Below are positions 13,033 through 22,315 of a DNA stretch of 64,000 nt, one piece after another; within the stretch, counting starts at the first letter, position 1, and each line of letters starts with the position of its first letter. The stretch comes from Arthrobacter crusticola (lineage in GTDB: Bacteria; Actinomycetota; Actinomycetes; Actinomycetales; Micrococcaceae). The notes below the pieces were generated by a model. That model made no database searches and was not told the DNA's origin. It saw only the letters and a program-made list of their open reading frames with translations. Location: positions 372,001 to 436,000 of the forward strand of contig NZ_SMTK01000001.1 of the NCBI RefSeq assembly GCF_004357995.1, in the 5' to 3' direction. Made by a program: the position numbers and the translations under genes.

Positions 13033-13912
13033 CACCGGCACCCGGCCCGCCGGCGCGCCCCGCGAACCGTTCGGGGTGCGCCTTGCGGCCGCCCGGCGGC
13101 GCCGCGGCGGCCTGTGCATCGGGATCGACCCGCACCCGGCCCTGCTGGCGGCCTGGGATCTGCCGGACAGCCCGGCGGGCCTTGAGCGGTTCTCCCTGGC
13201 GGCACTGGAGGTCCTCGGGCCCGAGGCGGCGGCACTGAAGCCGCAGGTGGCCCTGTACGAACGGCACGGCTCGAAGGGCCTGGCCGTGCTCGAGATGCTG
13301 CTGGCCCGGGCGGCAGAGGCGGACGTGCTGACGATCGCCGACGCCAAACGGGGCGACATCGGCTCGACGATGACCGCCTACGCCGAGGCCTGGCTGGGCG
13401 ACGGCGCGCCGCTCGCGGCGGACGCCGTCACGCTTAACCCGTACCTGGGCTTCGAGTCGCTGCGCCCGGCCCTCGACCTGGCCGCGGCCACCGGGCGGGG
13501 CGTGTTCGTCCTGGCCCTCACTTCCAACCCCGAGGGAGCTTCGGTGCAGCACGCCGGCGGCGCCGAATCGGTCGCCCTGAGGATCGTGAGGGCCGCCGCG
13601 GCGGAGAACCGTGCAGCGGCGGAGGCCGGAGCCCCCGGGTCCGTGGGCCTGGTCATCGGCGCCACCGTCGGATCCGCGGTGACGTCCCTGGGCCTTGACC
13701 TCGGTGCGCTGAACGGGCCCATCCTGGCTCCCGGTGTGGGAGCGCAGGGTGCGGGCGCCCGCGAACTCGAGGCGAGCTTCGGAGCCGCCCGCCCCCTGGT
13801 GCTGCCGACCTCGAGCCGGGCGGTCCTTGCAGCGGGGCCGGATCCGGCACGGCTTCGGGAGGCCGCGCGGTCCGCCCGCCGGGAACTCGATCCGCTCCCG
13901 GCAGTGGATTGA
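13022..13912 (+). CDS. pyrF: Orotidine 5'-phosphate decarboxylase (class 2)
   Basis: 296 residues of the long actinobacterial type. The catalytic Asp-Lys-Asp array is visible in [14 protein letters not shown], and the phosphate-binding end is [11 protein letters not shown]. It converts OMP to UMP, the last step of the pathway. The ATG at 13022 lies inside the carB 3' end. pyrD and pyrE are not in the window. This closes the pyrimidine operon; mihF follows after 98 bases. Confidence 0.95.
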
Positions 13913-14010
13913 TTTTGGGCCGATCGAGAGGATAGGTTCAGATCCAGCCCATTCTCCAAGACCAGCGGTGACCGGCATTTCACCGGGGCCGTCCAATGCA
14001 GGGAGCACTT

Positions 14011-14349
14011 GTGAGCCTGAAGCCTTTGACGGACGTCGAACGAACTCAGGCACGGAAGAAGGCCACCGCCGCGCGGGCAGCACGCGCCGAAATCAAGTCA
14101 AGCCTCAAAGCAGGTAAAGTCTCAGTAGCGGAAGTCATCGAGAGCAGCGCCGATGACGAGGCTGTGGGGCGGCTGAAGGTCCTCGACCTGCTCAAGGCCC
14201 TGCCAGGCGTGGGCGACGTACGGGCGGCGGCCATCATGAGCGCCGTCGGCATTGCCCCCACCCGCCGCGTGCGCGGGCTGGGAATCCACCAGCGCAAAGC
14301 GCTCATTGACCATTTGAACGATTCGAACCCTGGCTCCGCCAGGAAGTGA
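14011..14349 (+). CDS. mihF: Actinobacterial integration host factor
   Basis: 112 residues from the GTG at 14011, which follows GGGAG by six bases; an ATG at 13996 would add five residues but lacks a ribosome site. This is the monomeric actinobacterial IHF, a nucleoid DNA-bending protein unrelated to HU. The N-terminal basic helix ([15 protein letters not shown]) and the helix-two-turn-helix core with [16 protein letters not shown] and [14 protein letters not shown] are characteristic. In mycobacteria it is essential. Its stop is nine bases before the preferred gmk start, so mihF and gmk are probably co-transcribed. Confidence 0.93.
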   Translation: MSLKPLTDVERTQARKKATAARAARAEIKSSLKAGKVSVAEVIESSADDEAVGRLKVLDLLKALPGVGDVRAAAIMSAVGIAPTRRVRGLGIHQRKALIDHLNDSNPGSARK

Positions 14350-14357
14350 GGAACTAC

Positions 14358-14927
14358 GTGTCGAAGCCGCGGCTGACAGTACTGGCCGGGCCAACGGCCG
14401 TGGGCAAGGGAACCGTCTCCACCTACATCCGGGACAACTATCCCGACGTGTGGCTCTCGGTGTCGGCCACCACCCGGCCCCCGCGCCCCGGCGAGGTCCA
14501 CGGGATCCACTACTTCTTTGTCTCTCCGGAGGAGTTCGACGCCCTCGTCGCCGACGGCCAGCTGCTCGAATGGGCCGTGGTGCACGGACGCAACCGGTAC
14601 GGCACCCTGCGCAGCACCGTTCAGGAGGCCATGGACGAGGGCAGGTGCGTGCTCCTGGAGATCGACCTGCAGGGTGCCCGGCAGGTCAAGGAGACGATGC
14701 CGGAGGCCAATTTCGTCTTTCTGGCCCCGCCCACCTGGGAGGAACTGGTCCGCCGGCTGATCGGCCGCGGCACCGAAAGCACCGAGGAACAGCAGCATCG
14801 GCTGGAAACAGCTAAACTGGAGCTTGCCGCCGAACCGGAGTTTGACCACACCGTGGTCAATGACAGTGTCGAACACGCGGCTGACGAGCTTGTTTCGCTG
14901 ATGGGACTGCGCCCCCTGCAGCGCTAA
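14358..14927 (+). CDS. gmk: Guanylate kinase
   Basis: 189 residues. It phosphorylates GMP to GDP. The P-loop is GPTAVGKGT (residues 11-19), followed by [11 protein letters not shown] for GMP binding and the late [10 protein letters not shown] lid region. The GTG at 14358 is chosen because AGGAAGTGAGG ends six bases upstream; an in-frame GTG at 14346 overlapping the mihF stop would add four residues and leaves too little spacing for that site. It is followed by rpoZ, a pairing also found in proteobacteria. Confidence 0.93.
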   Translation: MSKPRLTVLAGPTAVGKGTVSTYIRDNYPDVWLSVSATTRPPRPGEVHGIHYFFVSPEEFDALVADGQLLEWAVVHGRNRYGTLRSTVQEAMDEGRCVLLEIDLQGARQVKETMPEANFVFLAPPTWEELVRRLIGRGTESTEEQQHRLETAKLELAAEPEFDHTVVNDSVEHAADELVSLMGLRPLQR

Positions 14928-14984
14928 AGCGCAGGCCATGAATAAGTAACAGCTCAAGTAACGCCTATTTTTTGGAGATATTTC

Positions 14985-15245
14985 GTGTCAACACAGCCCG
15001 AAGGCATCATCAACCCGCCGATCGATTCGCTCCTTGAGGCATCGGACTCGAAGTACGCCCTGGTCATCTACGGTGCCAAGCGCGCCCGCCAGATCAACGC
15101 CTACTACTCCCAGCTCCACGAAGGCCTCTTCGAGTACGTCGGCCCCCTGGTCGACACCCGGCTGAACGAGAAGCCGCTGTCCATCGCCCTGCGCGAAATC
15201 GACGAGGGAATGCTCGTCGCCGCCCCCATGGAGCAGGCCGAGTAA
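14985..15245 (+). CDS. rpoZ: RNA polymerase omega subunit
   Basis: 86 residues with the omega core: [28 protein letters not shown], where the conserved Ala-Arg-Gln helix contacts beta prime, and a C-terminal [14 protein letters not shown]. It assists assembly of RNA polymerase. GTG start preceded by TTGGAGA. Confidence 0.95.
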   Translation: MSTQPEGIINPPIDSLLEASDSKYALVIYGAKRARQINAYYSQLHEGLFEYVGPLVDTRLNEKPLSIALREIDEGMLVAAPMEQAE

Positions 15246-15270
15246 CGGCCCCGACGGGCAGGATCCGAAC

Positions 15271-16491
15271 GTGAGGGTAGTCCTCGGCGTTGGAGGAGGG
15301 ATCGCGGCGTATAAGGCCGCATCCCTCCTCCGCCTCTTTACCGAGGCAGGCCACGAAGTCACGGTCATCCCGACCGACAACGCCACCAAGTTTGTCGGCG
15401 CCGCGACCTGGGAGGCCCTCTCCGGGCGCACCGTGAGCAACAGCGTCTTCGACGACGTGGAGAAGGTCAACCACGTCCGGCTCGGGCACGAGGCGGACCT
15501 GATCGTCGTCGCCCCGGCCACCGCGGACATCCTCGCGCGCGCCGCCGCCGGTCTCGCCAACGACCTGCTCACCGGCACACTGCTGATGGCCTCCGGGCCG
15601 GTGTTTATGGCCCCGGCGATGCACACGGAGATGTGGCGGCACCCCGCGACCACCGCGAACGTCGACCTCCTGCGCTCCCGCGGGGTCCACGTGATGGAGC
15701 CCGCCACCGGCCGCCTGACCGGGACCGACTCCGGACCCGGTCGGCTTCCCGAGCCCGCCGACATCTTCACCGCAGCCCTCGCCTTCCACCGCGGCCGCAC
15801 CGGTGCCGCCGCCGGGCCGCTGGCCGGACGCACCGTCACCATCACCGCCGGCGGAACCCGCGAGCCGCTCGACCCGGTACGCTTCCTCGGCAACCGGTCC
15901 TCCGGCAAGCAGGGGATGGCCCTCGCCGAGGCGGCCCTGGCCGCCGGCGCGTCGGTGAACCTCATCGCCGCCGCTGTCGAGGTGCCGGCCCCTGCCGGGG
16001 TGCGTCTGACCCGCGTCGAAACCGCCCTCGAGCTGCGCAGCGCCGTCCTGGCCTCCCTCGCGGAGTCCGACGTGCTCATCATGGCGGCCGCCGTGGCCGA
16101 CTTCCGCCCGGCCCAGGTGGCGGAGTCGAAGATCAAGAAGACCGACGACGCCGCCGAGCCCGTCCTGCAGCTGGTGCGCAACCCCGACATCCTCGCCGAA
16201 AGCGTGCTGCGGCGCGCCGACACGGGAGGCCCCGCGGTGATCGTGGGGTTCGCCGCCGAGACCGGCGACCCGGACGCCGACCCGCTGACGCACGCCCAGC
16301 TGAAACTCAAACGCAAGGGCTGCGACCTGCTGGTCCTCAACGTGGTGGGCCGGGACCTCGTCTTCGGCTCCGACACCAGCGCCGCGCTCATCCTGGCGGC
16401 CGACGGCAGCGAGCCGCTGCCGGTCGAGGGCAGTAAACGCGAGGTCGCCGAGGCGGTCCTCGCCCGCGCCGCGGCGGCGCTGAACCCCTGA
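15271..16491 (+). CDS. coaBC: Bifunctional phosphopantothenoylcysteine decarboxylase / phosphopantothenate-cysteine ligase
   Basis: 406 residues making 4'-phosphopantetheine for CoA. The N-terminal FMN decarboxylase (about 1-180) has the GVGGGIAAYKA start, His68 in VNHVRLG and the PAMHTEMW motif. The flap reads GTDSGPGRLPEP, with no cysteine where the E. coli enzyme has its active-site one, as is common in actinobacteria. The C-terminal CTP-dependent ligase half starts with the GGTREPLDPVR motif and has AAVADFRPAQ and the KIKK lysines. It starts 25 bases after rpoZ. Confidence 0.95.
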   Translation: MRVVLGVGGGIAAYKAASLLRLFTEAGHEVTVIPTDNATKFVGAATWEALSGRTVSNSVFDDVEKVNHVRLGHEADLIVVAPATADILARAAAGLANDLLTGTLLMASGPVFMAPAMHTEMWRHPATTANVDLLRSRGVHVMEPATGRLTGTDSGPGRLPEPADIFTAALAFHRGRTGAAAGPLAGRTVTITAGGTREPLDPVRFLGNRSSGKQGMALAEAALAAGASVNLIAAAVEVPAPAGVRLTRVETALELRSAVLASLAESDVLIMAAAVADFRPAQVAESKIKKTDDAAEPVLQLVRNPDILAESVLRRADTGGPAVIVGFAAETGDPDADPLTHAQLKLKRKGCDLLVLNVVGRDLVFGSDTSAALILAADGSEPLPVEGSKREVAEAVLARAAAALNP

Positions 16492-16542
16492 ACCAGCGCA
16501 GTTCCCTGTTACGCCGCCCGCACCTTACGTACCCGAACCAAG

Positions 16543-16548
16543 TAGAGT
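16543..16548 (+). promoter_or_regulatory. Possible -10 element giving a leaderless metK mRNA
   Basis: TAGAGT lies six bases before the metK GTG, which places the expected transcription start on the GTG itself. No convincing -35 box or SAM riboswitch is seen. The same hexamer with the same six-base spacing precedes the ATG of the putative leuS leader peptide. Confidence 0.4.
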
Positions 16549-16554
16549 GAGCAC

Positions 16555-17769
16555 GTGAATCCTGCCAGCCCCAATCCCGCCGCGCTGCGGCTTTTCAGCT
16601 CCGAATCGGTCACCGAGGGCCATCCAGACAAGATCTGCGACCAGATCAGCGACGCCATCCTCGACGCCATGCTCCAGGCGGACCCCGACGCCCGGGTGGC
16701 CGTGGAAACCCTGGTCACCACCGGCCTGGTCCACGTCGCGGGCGAGGTCACCACCGAGGCGTACGTTGAAATCCCCGAGATCGTGCGCAACACCATCCTC
16801 GGAATCGGCTACGACTCCTCGGCCAACGGCTTTGACGGCGCCCGGTGCGGCGTCTCGGTCTCCATCGGCCAGCAGTCCCCGGAGATCGCCTCCGGAGTCT
16901 TCCACTCGCTCGAGGTGCGTGAAGGAAAAGGCCTCGACCCGTACGACGCCCAGGGCGCCGGCGACCAGGGCATCATGTTCGGCTACGCCAGCGACGAAAC
17001 CCCCGTGCTCATGCCTGCGCCGATCTGGCTGGCGCACCGGCTCTCGGAGCAGCTCACGGCCGTGCGCAAGGACGGCACGCTTCCCTACCTGCGGCCCGAC
17101 GGCAAGACCCAGGTCACCATCGGCTACGACGGCGACACCCCGGTCTCGGTCGACTCCGTGGTCATCTCCTCCCAGCACGCCGCCGAGGTCTCCCTCGACG
17201 AACTGCGCGCGGACCTCGTCACCCACGTCATCAACCCGGTCCTCGAGACCTCGGACCTCGACGCCTCCTCCGTGCGTCACATCCTCAACCCGGGCGGGGC
17301 CTTCGTTATCGGCGGTCCGGTCGGGGATGCCGGCCTGACCGGCCGGAAGATCATCGTCGACACCTACGGCGGAAGCGCCCGCCACGGAGGGGGAGCCTTC
17401 AGCGGCAAGGACCCCTCCAAGGTCGACCGCTCCGCCGCCTACGCCATGCGCTGGGTCGCCAAGAACGTCGTGGCCGCAGGACTGGCCCGCCGGGCCGAAA
17501 TCCAGGTCGCCTACGCCATTGGCATGGCGCATCCGGTCGGGATCTACGTCGAGACCTTCGGCACCGAGACGGTCGACCCCCTGGCGATCGGCAGGGCGAT
17601 CCGGGAGATCTTCGACCTGCGCCCGCTCGGCATCATCAACGCCCTCGACCTGAAGCGGCCGATCTACCAGAAGACCGCGGCCCACGGGCACTTCGGCCGC
17701 GAGGACGAGGGGTTCAACTGGGAGCTGACCGACCGCGTCGACAAGCTGCGGAGCTACTTCAACGCCTGA
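16555..17769 (+). CDS. metK: S-adenosylmethionine synthetase
   Basis: 404 residues, standard length. It makes SAM from methionine and ATP. Landmarks are [15 protein letters not shown] near the start, [12 protein letters not shown] (ATP-binding signature I) and [16 protein letters not shown] (signature II, phosphate-binding P-loop-like). It sits in the usual actinobacterial place between coaBC and priA. There is no clear ribosome site, and a -10-like hexamer sits six bases upstream, so the message may be leaderless. Confidence 0.97.
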   Translation: MNPASPNPAALRLFSSESVTEGHPDKICDQISDAILDAMLQADPDARVAVETLVTTGLVHVAGEVTTEAYVEIPEIVRNTILGIGYDSSANGFDGARCGVSVSIGQQSPEIASGVFHSLEVREGKGLDPYDAQGAGDQGIMFGYASDETPVLMPAPIWLAHRLSEQLTAVRKDGTLPYLRPDGKTQVTIGYDGDTPVSVDSVVISSQHAAEVSLDELRADLVTHVINPVLETSDLDASSVRHILNPGGAFVIGGPVGDAGLTGRKIIVDTYGGSARHGGGAFSGKDPSKVDRSAAYAMRWVAKNVVAAGLARRAEIQVAYAIGMAHPVGIYVETFGTETVDPLAIGRAIREIFDLRPLGIINALDLKRPIYQKTAAHGHFGREDEGFNWELTDRVDKLRSYFNA

Positions 17770-17788
17770 TCGGCGGCATAATCTCCCT

Positions 17789-19897
17789 ATGACCACCAGC
17801 ACGGGCGCCGACGGCGGGCAGTTGTCACTGCTCCATGGCTTCGGCGCGCCGCGCCTGCCCTCGGGCAGCCCCGGCGCGGCGAAGACCAACCCGGTGGCGC
17901 AGGTGATCCTTGAATCCCCGCTGCCACACCTCGACCGGGTCTTCGACTACTACGTCCCGGAGGAACTCGACGGCGAGGCGGTGCCCGGCGCCCGCGTGAA
18001 GGTCCGCTTCGCCGGGCGGGAGCACACCGGGTACATCGCCGGCCGCATCCCGTCCTCGGAGGCCAAGGCCACCCTGCTTCCCCTGGCGAAGGTGGTCTCC
18101 TCCCACCCGGTCCTCACCCCCGCCGTCCTGGAGCTGGCCCGGGCCGTGGCCGCGCGCTTCGCCGGGACGGTCAGCGACGTCCTGCGGGCGGCGGTGCCTC
18201 CGCGGGCGGCGCGCGTCGAGAAGGAGTTCGACGGTGTGCCGGCCCCGGCCGCGGGACCGGTGCAGCTGCCCGCGGTGGTTCCCGCCCGCTCCGCCGGCTC
18301 GGGGAGCTACAGCCGGTACGTGCACGGTGAGGCGTTCCTGCTGCACCTTGCGGCCGGGGAGTCCCCGCGTGCGGTGCTCACAACGGTCGGTGGGTACGGG
18401 CCGCAGTCCTGGCCGGAGGAGCTCACCGACGCGGTGGCCGCGGTGGTCACCAGCGGCAGGGGCGCCGTCGTCGTCGTTCCCGACCAGCGCGACCTCGCCC
18501 GGGTGGAGGCGGCCCTGGTGCGCCGGCTGGGCGAGGAGGCCGTGGCCCGCATGACCGCGGAGGACGGCCCGACGCCGCGCTACCGAAGTTTCCTGCGCCT
18601 GCTGCACGGGCAGGCCCGGGTGGCCGTCGGCACCCGGTCGGCGGCCTATGCGCCGGTGCGGGACCTGGGACTGGTCGTGCTGTGGGATGACGGCGACGAC
18701 CTTCACTTCGAGCAGCGCGCGCCCTACCAGCACGCCCGCGAGGTGCTGCTGCTGCGCGCCGAACAGGAGGGGACGGCGGCGTTGATCGCCTCGGTCTCCC
18801 GTAGCGCCGAGGCGCACCGCCTCGTTGAGACGGGTTGGGCGCGGTCCATCCACGCCGAGCGCTCCGAGATCCGCCGCCGGGTCCCGCGCGTCCAGCACGC
18901 CACCGACGCCTTCCAGCTCGAACGCGACCCCCTCGCCGCGCAGGCACGGATTCCCTCGGTGGCCTGGCGGGCGGCCCAGGACGGGCTCACCCGGGGCCCG
19001 GTGCTGCTTCAGGTGGCCCGCACCGGGTTCTCTCCGGCCACCGCCTGCGCCACCTGCCGGCAGCCGGCCCGCTGCCGCCACTGCACCGGTCCGTTGGCCC
19101 AGCAGAGCCGCGGCGGCATTCTGGGCTGCCGGTGGTGCGGGCGTCCGGACCCGAACTGGCACTGCCGCACCTGCGGGGGCACCGCGATCCGGGCCACCGT
19201 GGTCGGCGCCACCCGCACCGCCGAGGAGCTGGGTCGGGCCTTCCCCGGAACCGCCGTCGTCTCCTCCGCCGGCGAGCACATCGTCGACACCGTGCCGGAC
19301 ACCCCGGCGGTGGTCATCGCCACCCCCGGCGCCGAGCCAATCGCCGAGCGCGGCTACGCGGCGGTCATCCTGCTTGACGGCACGGCCATGCTCAGCAGGG
19401 AGTCGATGCGGGCCGGGGAGGACACCCTCCGGCGCTGGTTCTCGGCGGCCGCGCTGGCCCGGCCGGCGGGCGAGGGCGGCCTGGTGGTCGTTTCGGCCGA
19501 TGACGACACGACCGTGGGGCAGCTCGTGCGCTGGGATCCGATGGGGGCGGCAGCCCGCGAGGTGGCGCTGCGCCAGGAACTCGGCCTTCCACCGGCGGTC
19601 CGCTACGCGGCCCTGACCGGAAGCCGGGAGGCACTGGCTGCCTTCATGGAGGGACTCGACCCTGACCTGTTCCTGCGCACCGTCGGACCGGTTCCGGCAC
19701 CGCCGCCGCCGTGGCGGGCCGCCGAGCGGGACCCGGGCCACCTCGCCGGCGAGGGAGCGAGCCGGCTGCTTCTGTTCTTCAACTACCGTGGAGCCGCCCA
19801 GGCCGTCGGTGCGCTGCGCACCCGCCGCGCGGTGCTTTCGGCCCGCCGTACCACCGAGCCGGTGTCCATCCGCTGCGACGCCCTCGACCTGCTGTAG
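17789..19897 (+). CDS. priA: PriA-like primosomal protein, helicase motifs lost
   Basis: 702 residues in the position and overall layout of PriA. The N-terminal 3'-DNA-binding domain is preserved (residues 35-140, LPHLDRVFDYYVPE). Eight cysteines in two zinc-binding sets remain (CATCRQPARCRHC and CRWCGRPDPNWHCRTC). The Walker A GxGK(S/T) loop is absent, and the DEAH box position reads WDDGDD. This degenerate form is typical of actinobacteria and implies a structural rather than motor role in replication restart. The start ATG is 20 bases after metK. Confidence 0.9.
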   Translation: MTTSTGADGGQLSLLHGFGAPRLPSGSPGAAKTNPVAQVILESPLPHLDRVFDYYVPEELDGEAVPGARVKVRFAGREHTGYIAGRIPSSEAKATLLPLAKVVSSHPVLTPAVLELARAVAARFAGTVSDVLRAAVPPRAARVEKEFDGVPAPAAGPVQLPAVVPARSAGSGSYSRYVHGEAFLLHLAAGESPRAVLTTVGGYGPQSWPEELTDAVAAVVTSGRGAVVVVPDQRDLARVEAALVRRLGEEAVARMTAEDGPTPRYRSFLRLLHGQARVAVGTRSAAYAPVRDLGLVVLWDDGDDLHFEQRAPYQHAREVLLLRAEQEGTAALIASVSRSAEAHRLVETGWARSIHAERSEIRRRVPRVQHATDAFQLERDPLAAQARIPSVAWRAAQDGLTRGPVLLQVARTGFSPATACATCRQPARCRHCTGPLAQQSRGGILGCRWCGRPDPNWHCRTCGGTAIRATVVGATRTAEELGRAFPGTAVVSSAGEHIVDTVPDTPAVVIATPGAEPIAERGYAAVILLDGTAMLSRESMRAGEDTLRRWFSAAALARPAGEGGLVVVSADDDTTVGQLVRWDPMGAAAREVALRQELGLPPAVRYAALTGSREALAAFMEGLDPDLFLRTVGPVPAPPPPWRAAERDPGHLAGEGASRLLLFFNYRGAAQAVGALRTRRAVLSARRTTEPVSIRCDALDLL

Positions 19898-19910
19898 CAC
19901 GGGCCGGTCC

Positions 19911-19926
19911 GGCGCCCATGGGCGCC
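19911..19926. terminator. Short palindrome between convergent priA and ybaK
   Basis: GGCGCCC-AT-GGGCGCC, seven-base arms, lies between two convergent genes and could serve as a bidirectional terminator. No T tract is present. Confidence 0.35.
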
Positions 19927-19930
19927 CGCC

Positions 19931-20374
19931 TCAGGCCGAGATGTCGGCGACCGTGGCCTGCAGCCCTGCAATGAGCTGGTCGGCGTCCACCACGGCCCCG
20001 ACACCGTGTTCGCCGCTGCCCATGCCGATCCGGCGGCCGGCGATCCGTTCGTCGGCGAACACGGGCCAGGCCCGAGTGCTGCCGAGCGGGGTGATGGTGC
20101 CGCGTTCGTACCCGGTCATGGCCAGCGCAACCGAGGCGTCGGGGAGCAGGAGCTTGTTGACGCCCACCACCGCCCGGAGCTTCGGCCAGGCGATCTGCCG
20201 CTCCAGGGGGACCAACGCGAAGAGGAAGGTGCCGTCGTGGCGTTTGACCAGCATCGATTTCACGAAGTCGGCCCGGTCGAGCCCGAGCTCGGCGGCGTGC
20301 GTGCGCTCAACGAATTCAATGGAAATGCCGCGCGCGGCCGCGTCGGCCTCCACCCGTTCCCGTCCCGTTCCCAC
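19931..20374 (-). CDS. YbaK/EbsC-type aminoacyl-tRNA deacylase
   Basis: 147 residues of the YbaK fold, the free-standing relative of the ProRS editing domain that hydrolyses mischarged tRNA such as Cys-tRNA(Pro). Visible are FVKSMLVKRHDG with the catalytic lysine, LKAVVGVNK-like KLRAVVGVNKLLLPD, and the MTGYERGTITPLG segment common to the family. GTG start with AAGGAAAGG upstream. Which mischarged tRNA it edits cannot be read from the sequence. Confidence 0.85.
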   Translation of the reverse strand: MGTGRERVEADAAARGISIEFVERTHAAELGLDRADFVKSMLVKRHDGTFLFALVPLERQIAWPKLRAVVGVNKLLLPDASVALAMTGYERGTITPLGSTRAWPVFADERIAGRRIGMGSGEHGVGAVVDADQLIAGLQATVADISA

Positions 20375-20444
20375 CTGGCACCTTTCCTTCCGCGGCCCGG
20401 CGGGGCCCGCTGCCTGCGGATCCCGCCGGGATTTTGTCCGACAG

Positions 20445-20467
20445 ACCGGCGGCGGGCCGCCGCCGGT
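20445..20467 (-). terminator. GC-rich hairpin after the dioxygenase gene
   Basis: ACCGGCGGCGG and CCGCCGCCGGT form a nearly continuous perfect inverted repeat, 22 bases past the stop of the minus-strand dioxygenase gene. It is stable but has no T tract. Confidence 0.5.
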
Positions 20468-20488
20468 TCGGCTCAGGCGCGCCGGCGC

Positions 20489-21355
20489 CTAGGCATCGCC
20501 CATCATCAGGCCCTCGATTGAGTGCTTCTGGGTGATCGGCGTCAGCTCGTCCACGATCGGGCAGCTCAGGTGGTTCCGGACACGCTCGGGGAGCGAGTCG
20601 TAGAACTTCCGGGTGACGGCCATATCGTGGTGCTCGGCGTTGCCCGCACCGGGGGCGTCCACTCCGAGCACCAGGACCGGCCGTGACTTCTGCGAGAAGT
20701 TCTGGGTCCCCCGGTGGATGGTCAGCGCCGAGCGGGCGGAGATGTCACCCATCTTCGGGTACTTGCGCTGGGCCAGCGCCTCGTAGCGGCCGTAGGCCGA
20801 CTTCGGGGGGAACATTTCGTGATCGAACCCTTCCGGCAGATCCCACTGGGTGGTGGGGGCCACCTCGAAGGGCCCCATGTCCTCCTCGGTGTCCACTGCC
20901 GTGAGGTTGAAGGCCAGGGAGGTCAGGCGCCCGCCCACCCGGGTCTCCTCGGGCATGGGGAAGTCCCGGTGCCACGGCTGGTTGACCGCGCCGGCCCCGG
21001 GAATGTCGAAGCCGAGCTCGACGAACTGGTAATCCGGGCCGAGCACGGACCCGCAGACCATCCGCACCCAGGGGTGGTCGACAAGCTCAAGCCACCCGCT
21101 CATCTGTTCAGGGTGGATTTCCACGTAGTGGCGGTTCGGCCCACGGCCGACGGCGCCGCCCGGCCGGGAGAGGGCCTCCTTGAAGGCGACGTCGATGTCT
21201 TCGGCCATCCGCTGCGCCCACTCGCGGGAGAAGGCGCCCTTCCGGGCGATGATCCCGTCCGTGTAGAGCCCGGTCACGGCTGCCACAACTTCAGCATCGG
21301 CTCCGTCGGGGATCGGGAAGTCCAGCGGCTCAACGCTATTGGCAAGGTAAGTCAT
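20489..21355 (-). CDS. Phytanoyl-CoA dioxygenase (PhyH) family oxygenase
   Basis: 288 residues from the ATG at 21355, chosen because an AAAGGAC ribosome site lies just upstream; the frame stays open to 21490. The Fe(II)/2-oxoglutarate site is visible as HRD in QPWHRDFPMPEE and the distal histidine in ALTIHRGTQN. The family hydroxylates small molecules ranging from ectoine to natural-product scaffolds; nothing in the neighbourhood identifies the substrate. No ectoine genes are next to it. It is followed by a hairpin terminator and preceded by a GNAT gene on the same strand. Confidence 0.8.
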   Translation of the reverse strand: MTYLANSVEPLDFPIPDGADAEVVAAVTGLYTDGIIARKGAFSREWAQRMAEDIDVAFKEALSRPGGAVGRGPNRHYVEIHPEQMSGWLELVDHPWVRMVCGSVLGPDYQFVELGFDIPGAGAVNQPWHRDFPMPEETRVGGRLTSLAFNLTAVDTEEDMGPFEVAPTTQWDLPEGFDHEMFPPKSAYGRYEALAQRKYPKMGDISARSALTIHRGTQNFSQKSRPVLVLGVDAPGAGNAEHHDMAVTRKFYDSLPERVRNHLSCPIVDELTPITQKHSIEGLMMGDA

Positions 21356-21405
21356 GAGGTCCTTTTCCATTGACTGCTTTGGCATGAAAGCCTCAATCTT
21401 ATCCG

Positions 21406-21930
21406 TCAGGCGGGGGCAGCGAAGAGTTCGCAGGCGGTGTCGTAGTATCTCGTGGACACCCCGAGGTGCCGCATTCCGATCCTCTCGCACACCCGCTGCG
21501 AGCGCCGGTTTTGGAGATGGGTGACCGCGACGACCCGCTCCAGACCCTGCGCGAAGCCATGCTGCAGCACGGCGGACGCGGCCTCGGCTGCGTAGCCCCG
21601 GCCCCAGAAGTCCGGGTGGAAATGCCAGCCGATTTCGGTCTCCCCGGCCGGATCCGATACTCCGGCGGACAGCGGGATCGGCTTGAGCAGGAGCACCCCG
21701 GCCAGCCGCCGGGTTTCATCCACCTCCACCGCCCAGATCCCGTGCACCCCGTCGTCCCGGCGCCGCCAGGCCTCGAGCCGCTCGTGTGCCTCCGCCGGGT
21801 CCACCATGAGGTGCGGGCTTCGGCCGATGAAGCGCTGGACCTCAATCCGCGAGTAGAGGTCGAGGACGAAGCCGGCGTCCTCCTCCGTCCAGTTCCGCAG
21901 TGCCAGGCGGTCCGTGGAGTAGGTGCGCAT
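21406..21930 (-). CDS. GNAT family N-acetyltransferase
   Basis: 174 residues of the RimJ/RimL-like acetyltransferase type: TDRLALRNWTEEDAGFVLDLY at the start, EIGWHFHPDFWGRGYAAEAASAVL with the acetyl-CoA pyrophosphate loop (GRGYA), then NRRSQRVCERIGMRHLG. The substrate is unknown; both N-terminal amino groups and small antibiotics are used by relatives. It lies 50 bases upstream of the dioxygenase and may share its transcript. Confidence 0.85.
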   Translation of the reverse strand: MRTYSTDRLALRNWTEEDAGFVLDLYSRIEVQRFIGRSPHLMVDPAEAHERLEAWRRRDDGVHGIWAVEVDETRRLAGVLLLKPIPLSAGVSDPAGETEIGWHFHPDFWGRGYAAEAASAVLQHGFAQGLERVVAVTHLQNRRSQRVCERIGMRHLGVSTRYYDTACELFAAPA

Positions 21931-22315
21931 TCCTCAAGTCTGCCACGCCCGATACGGGCGGGCGGCGGAAGATCCGCCCACCGGCAGGCCCGTCGGCCGG
22001 CCTGACGTCCAGCCCGGATCCGGCATCCAAAAAATAGTAGACAGAGTTGTTCGCCGCTCCGTAGCCTTCTGTGGGTCAGTTGTGAAGAATGAGCAATGTG
22101 TCACCAATTGAGACACAGCGGCAGAGCCACCGGAGCATGGTCCGGAACAGGGTGGCACTGCAACCCGGTCGCCCCGCACCGGTTCCGGACCCGCATCCCA
22201 CCCGACCGACGCCGGGCAGCGCCCCTCGGACGGCTGGCCCGGCAGCGGACCGGGACAACAGCACCCCCTCACCCCGCGCAGCCCGCTGCGCCTACCGGTA
22301 CCCGATGGAGACCCC
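21931..22315. other. Intergenic region before the subtilisin gene
   Basis: About 385 bases between the divergent GNAT and subtilisin genes. It holds a small inverted repeat GTGTC-N9-GACAC at 22098-22116 that could be an operator, in a less GC-rich patch (22020-22120) likely to carry the protease promoter. No gene is supported here. Confidence 0.5.

Noticed and set aside
16492-16554. SAM riboswitch upstream of metK
   Set aside because: Only 63 bases lie between coaBC and metK, and no conserved SAM-binding core is visible.
17825-19900. A 691-codon minus-strand frame opposite priA
   Set aside because: Antisense shadow; priA on the plus strand has the conserved zinc site.
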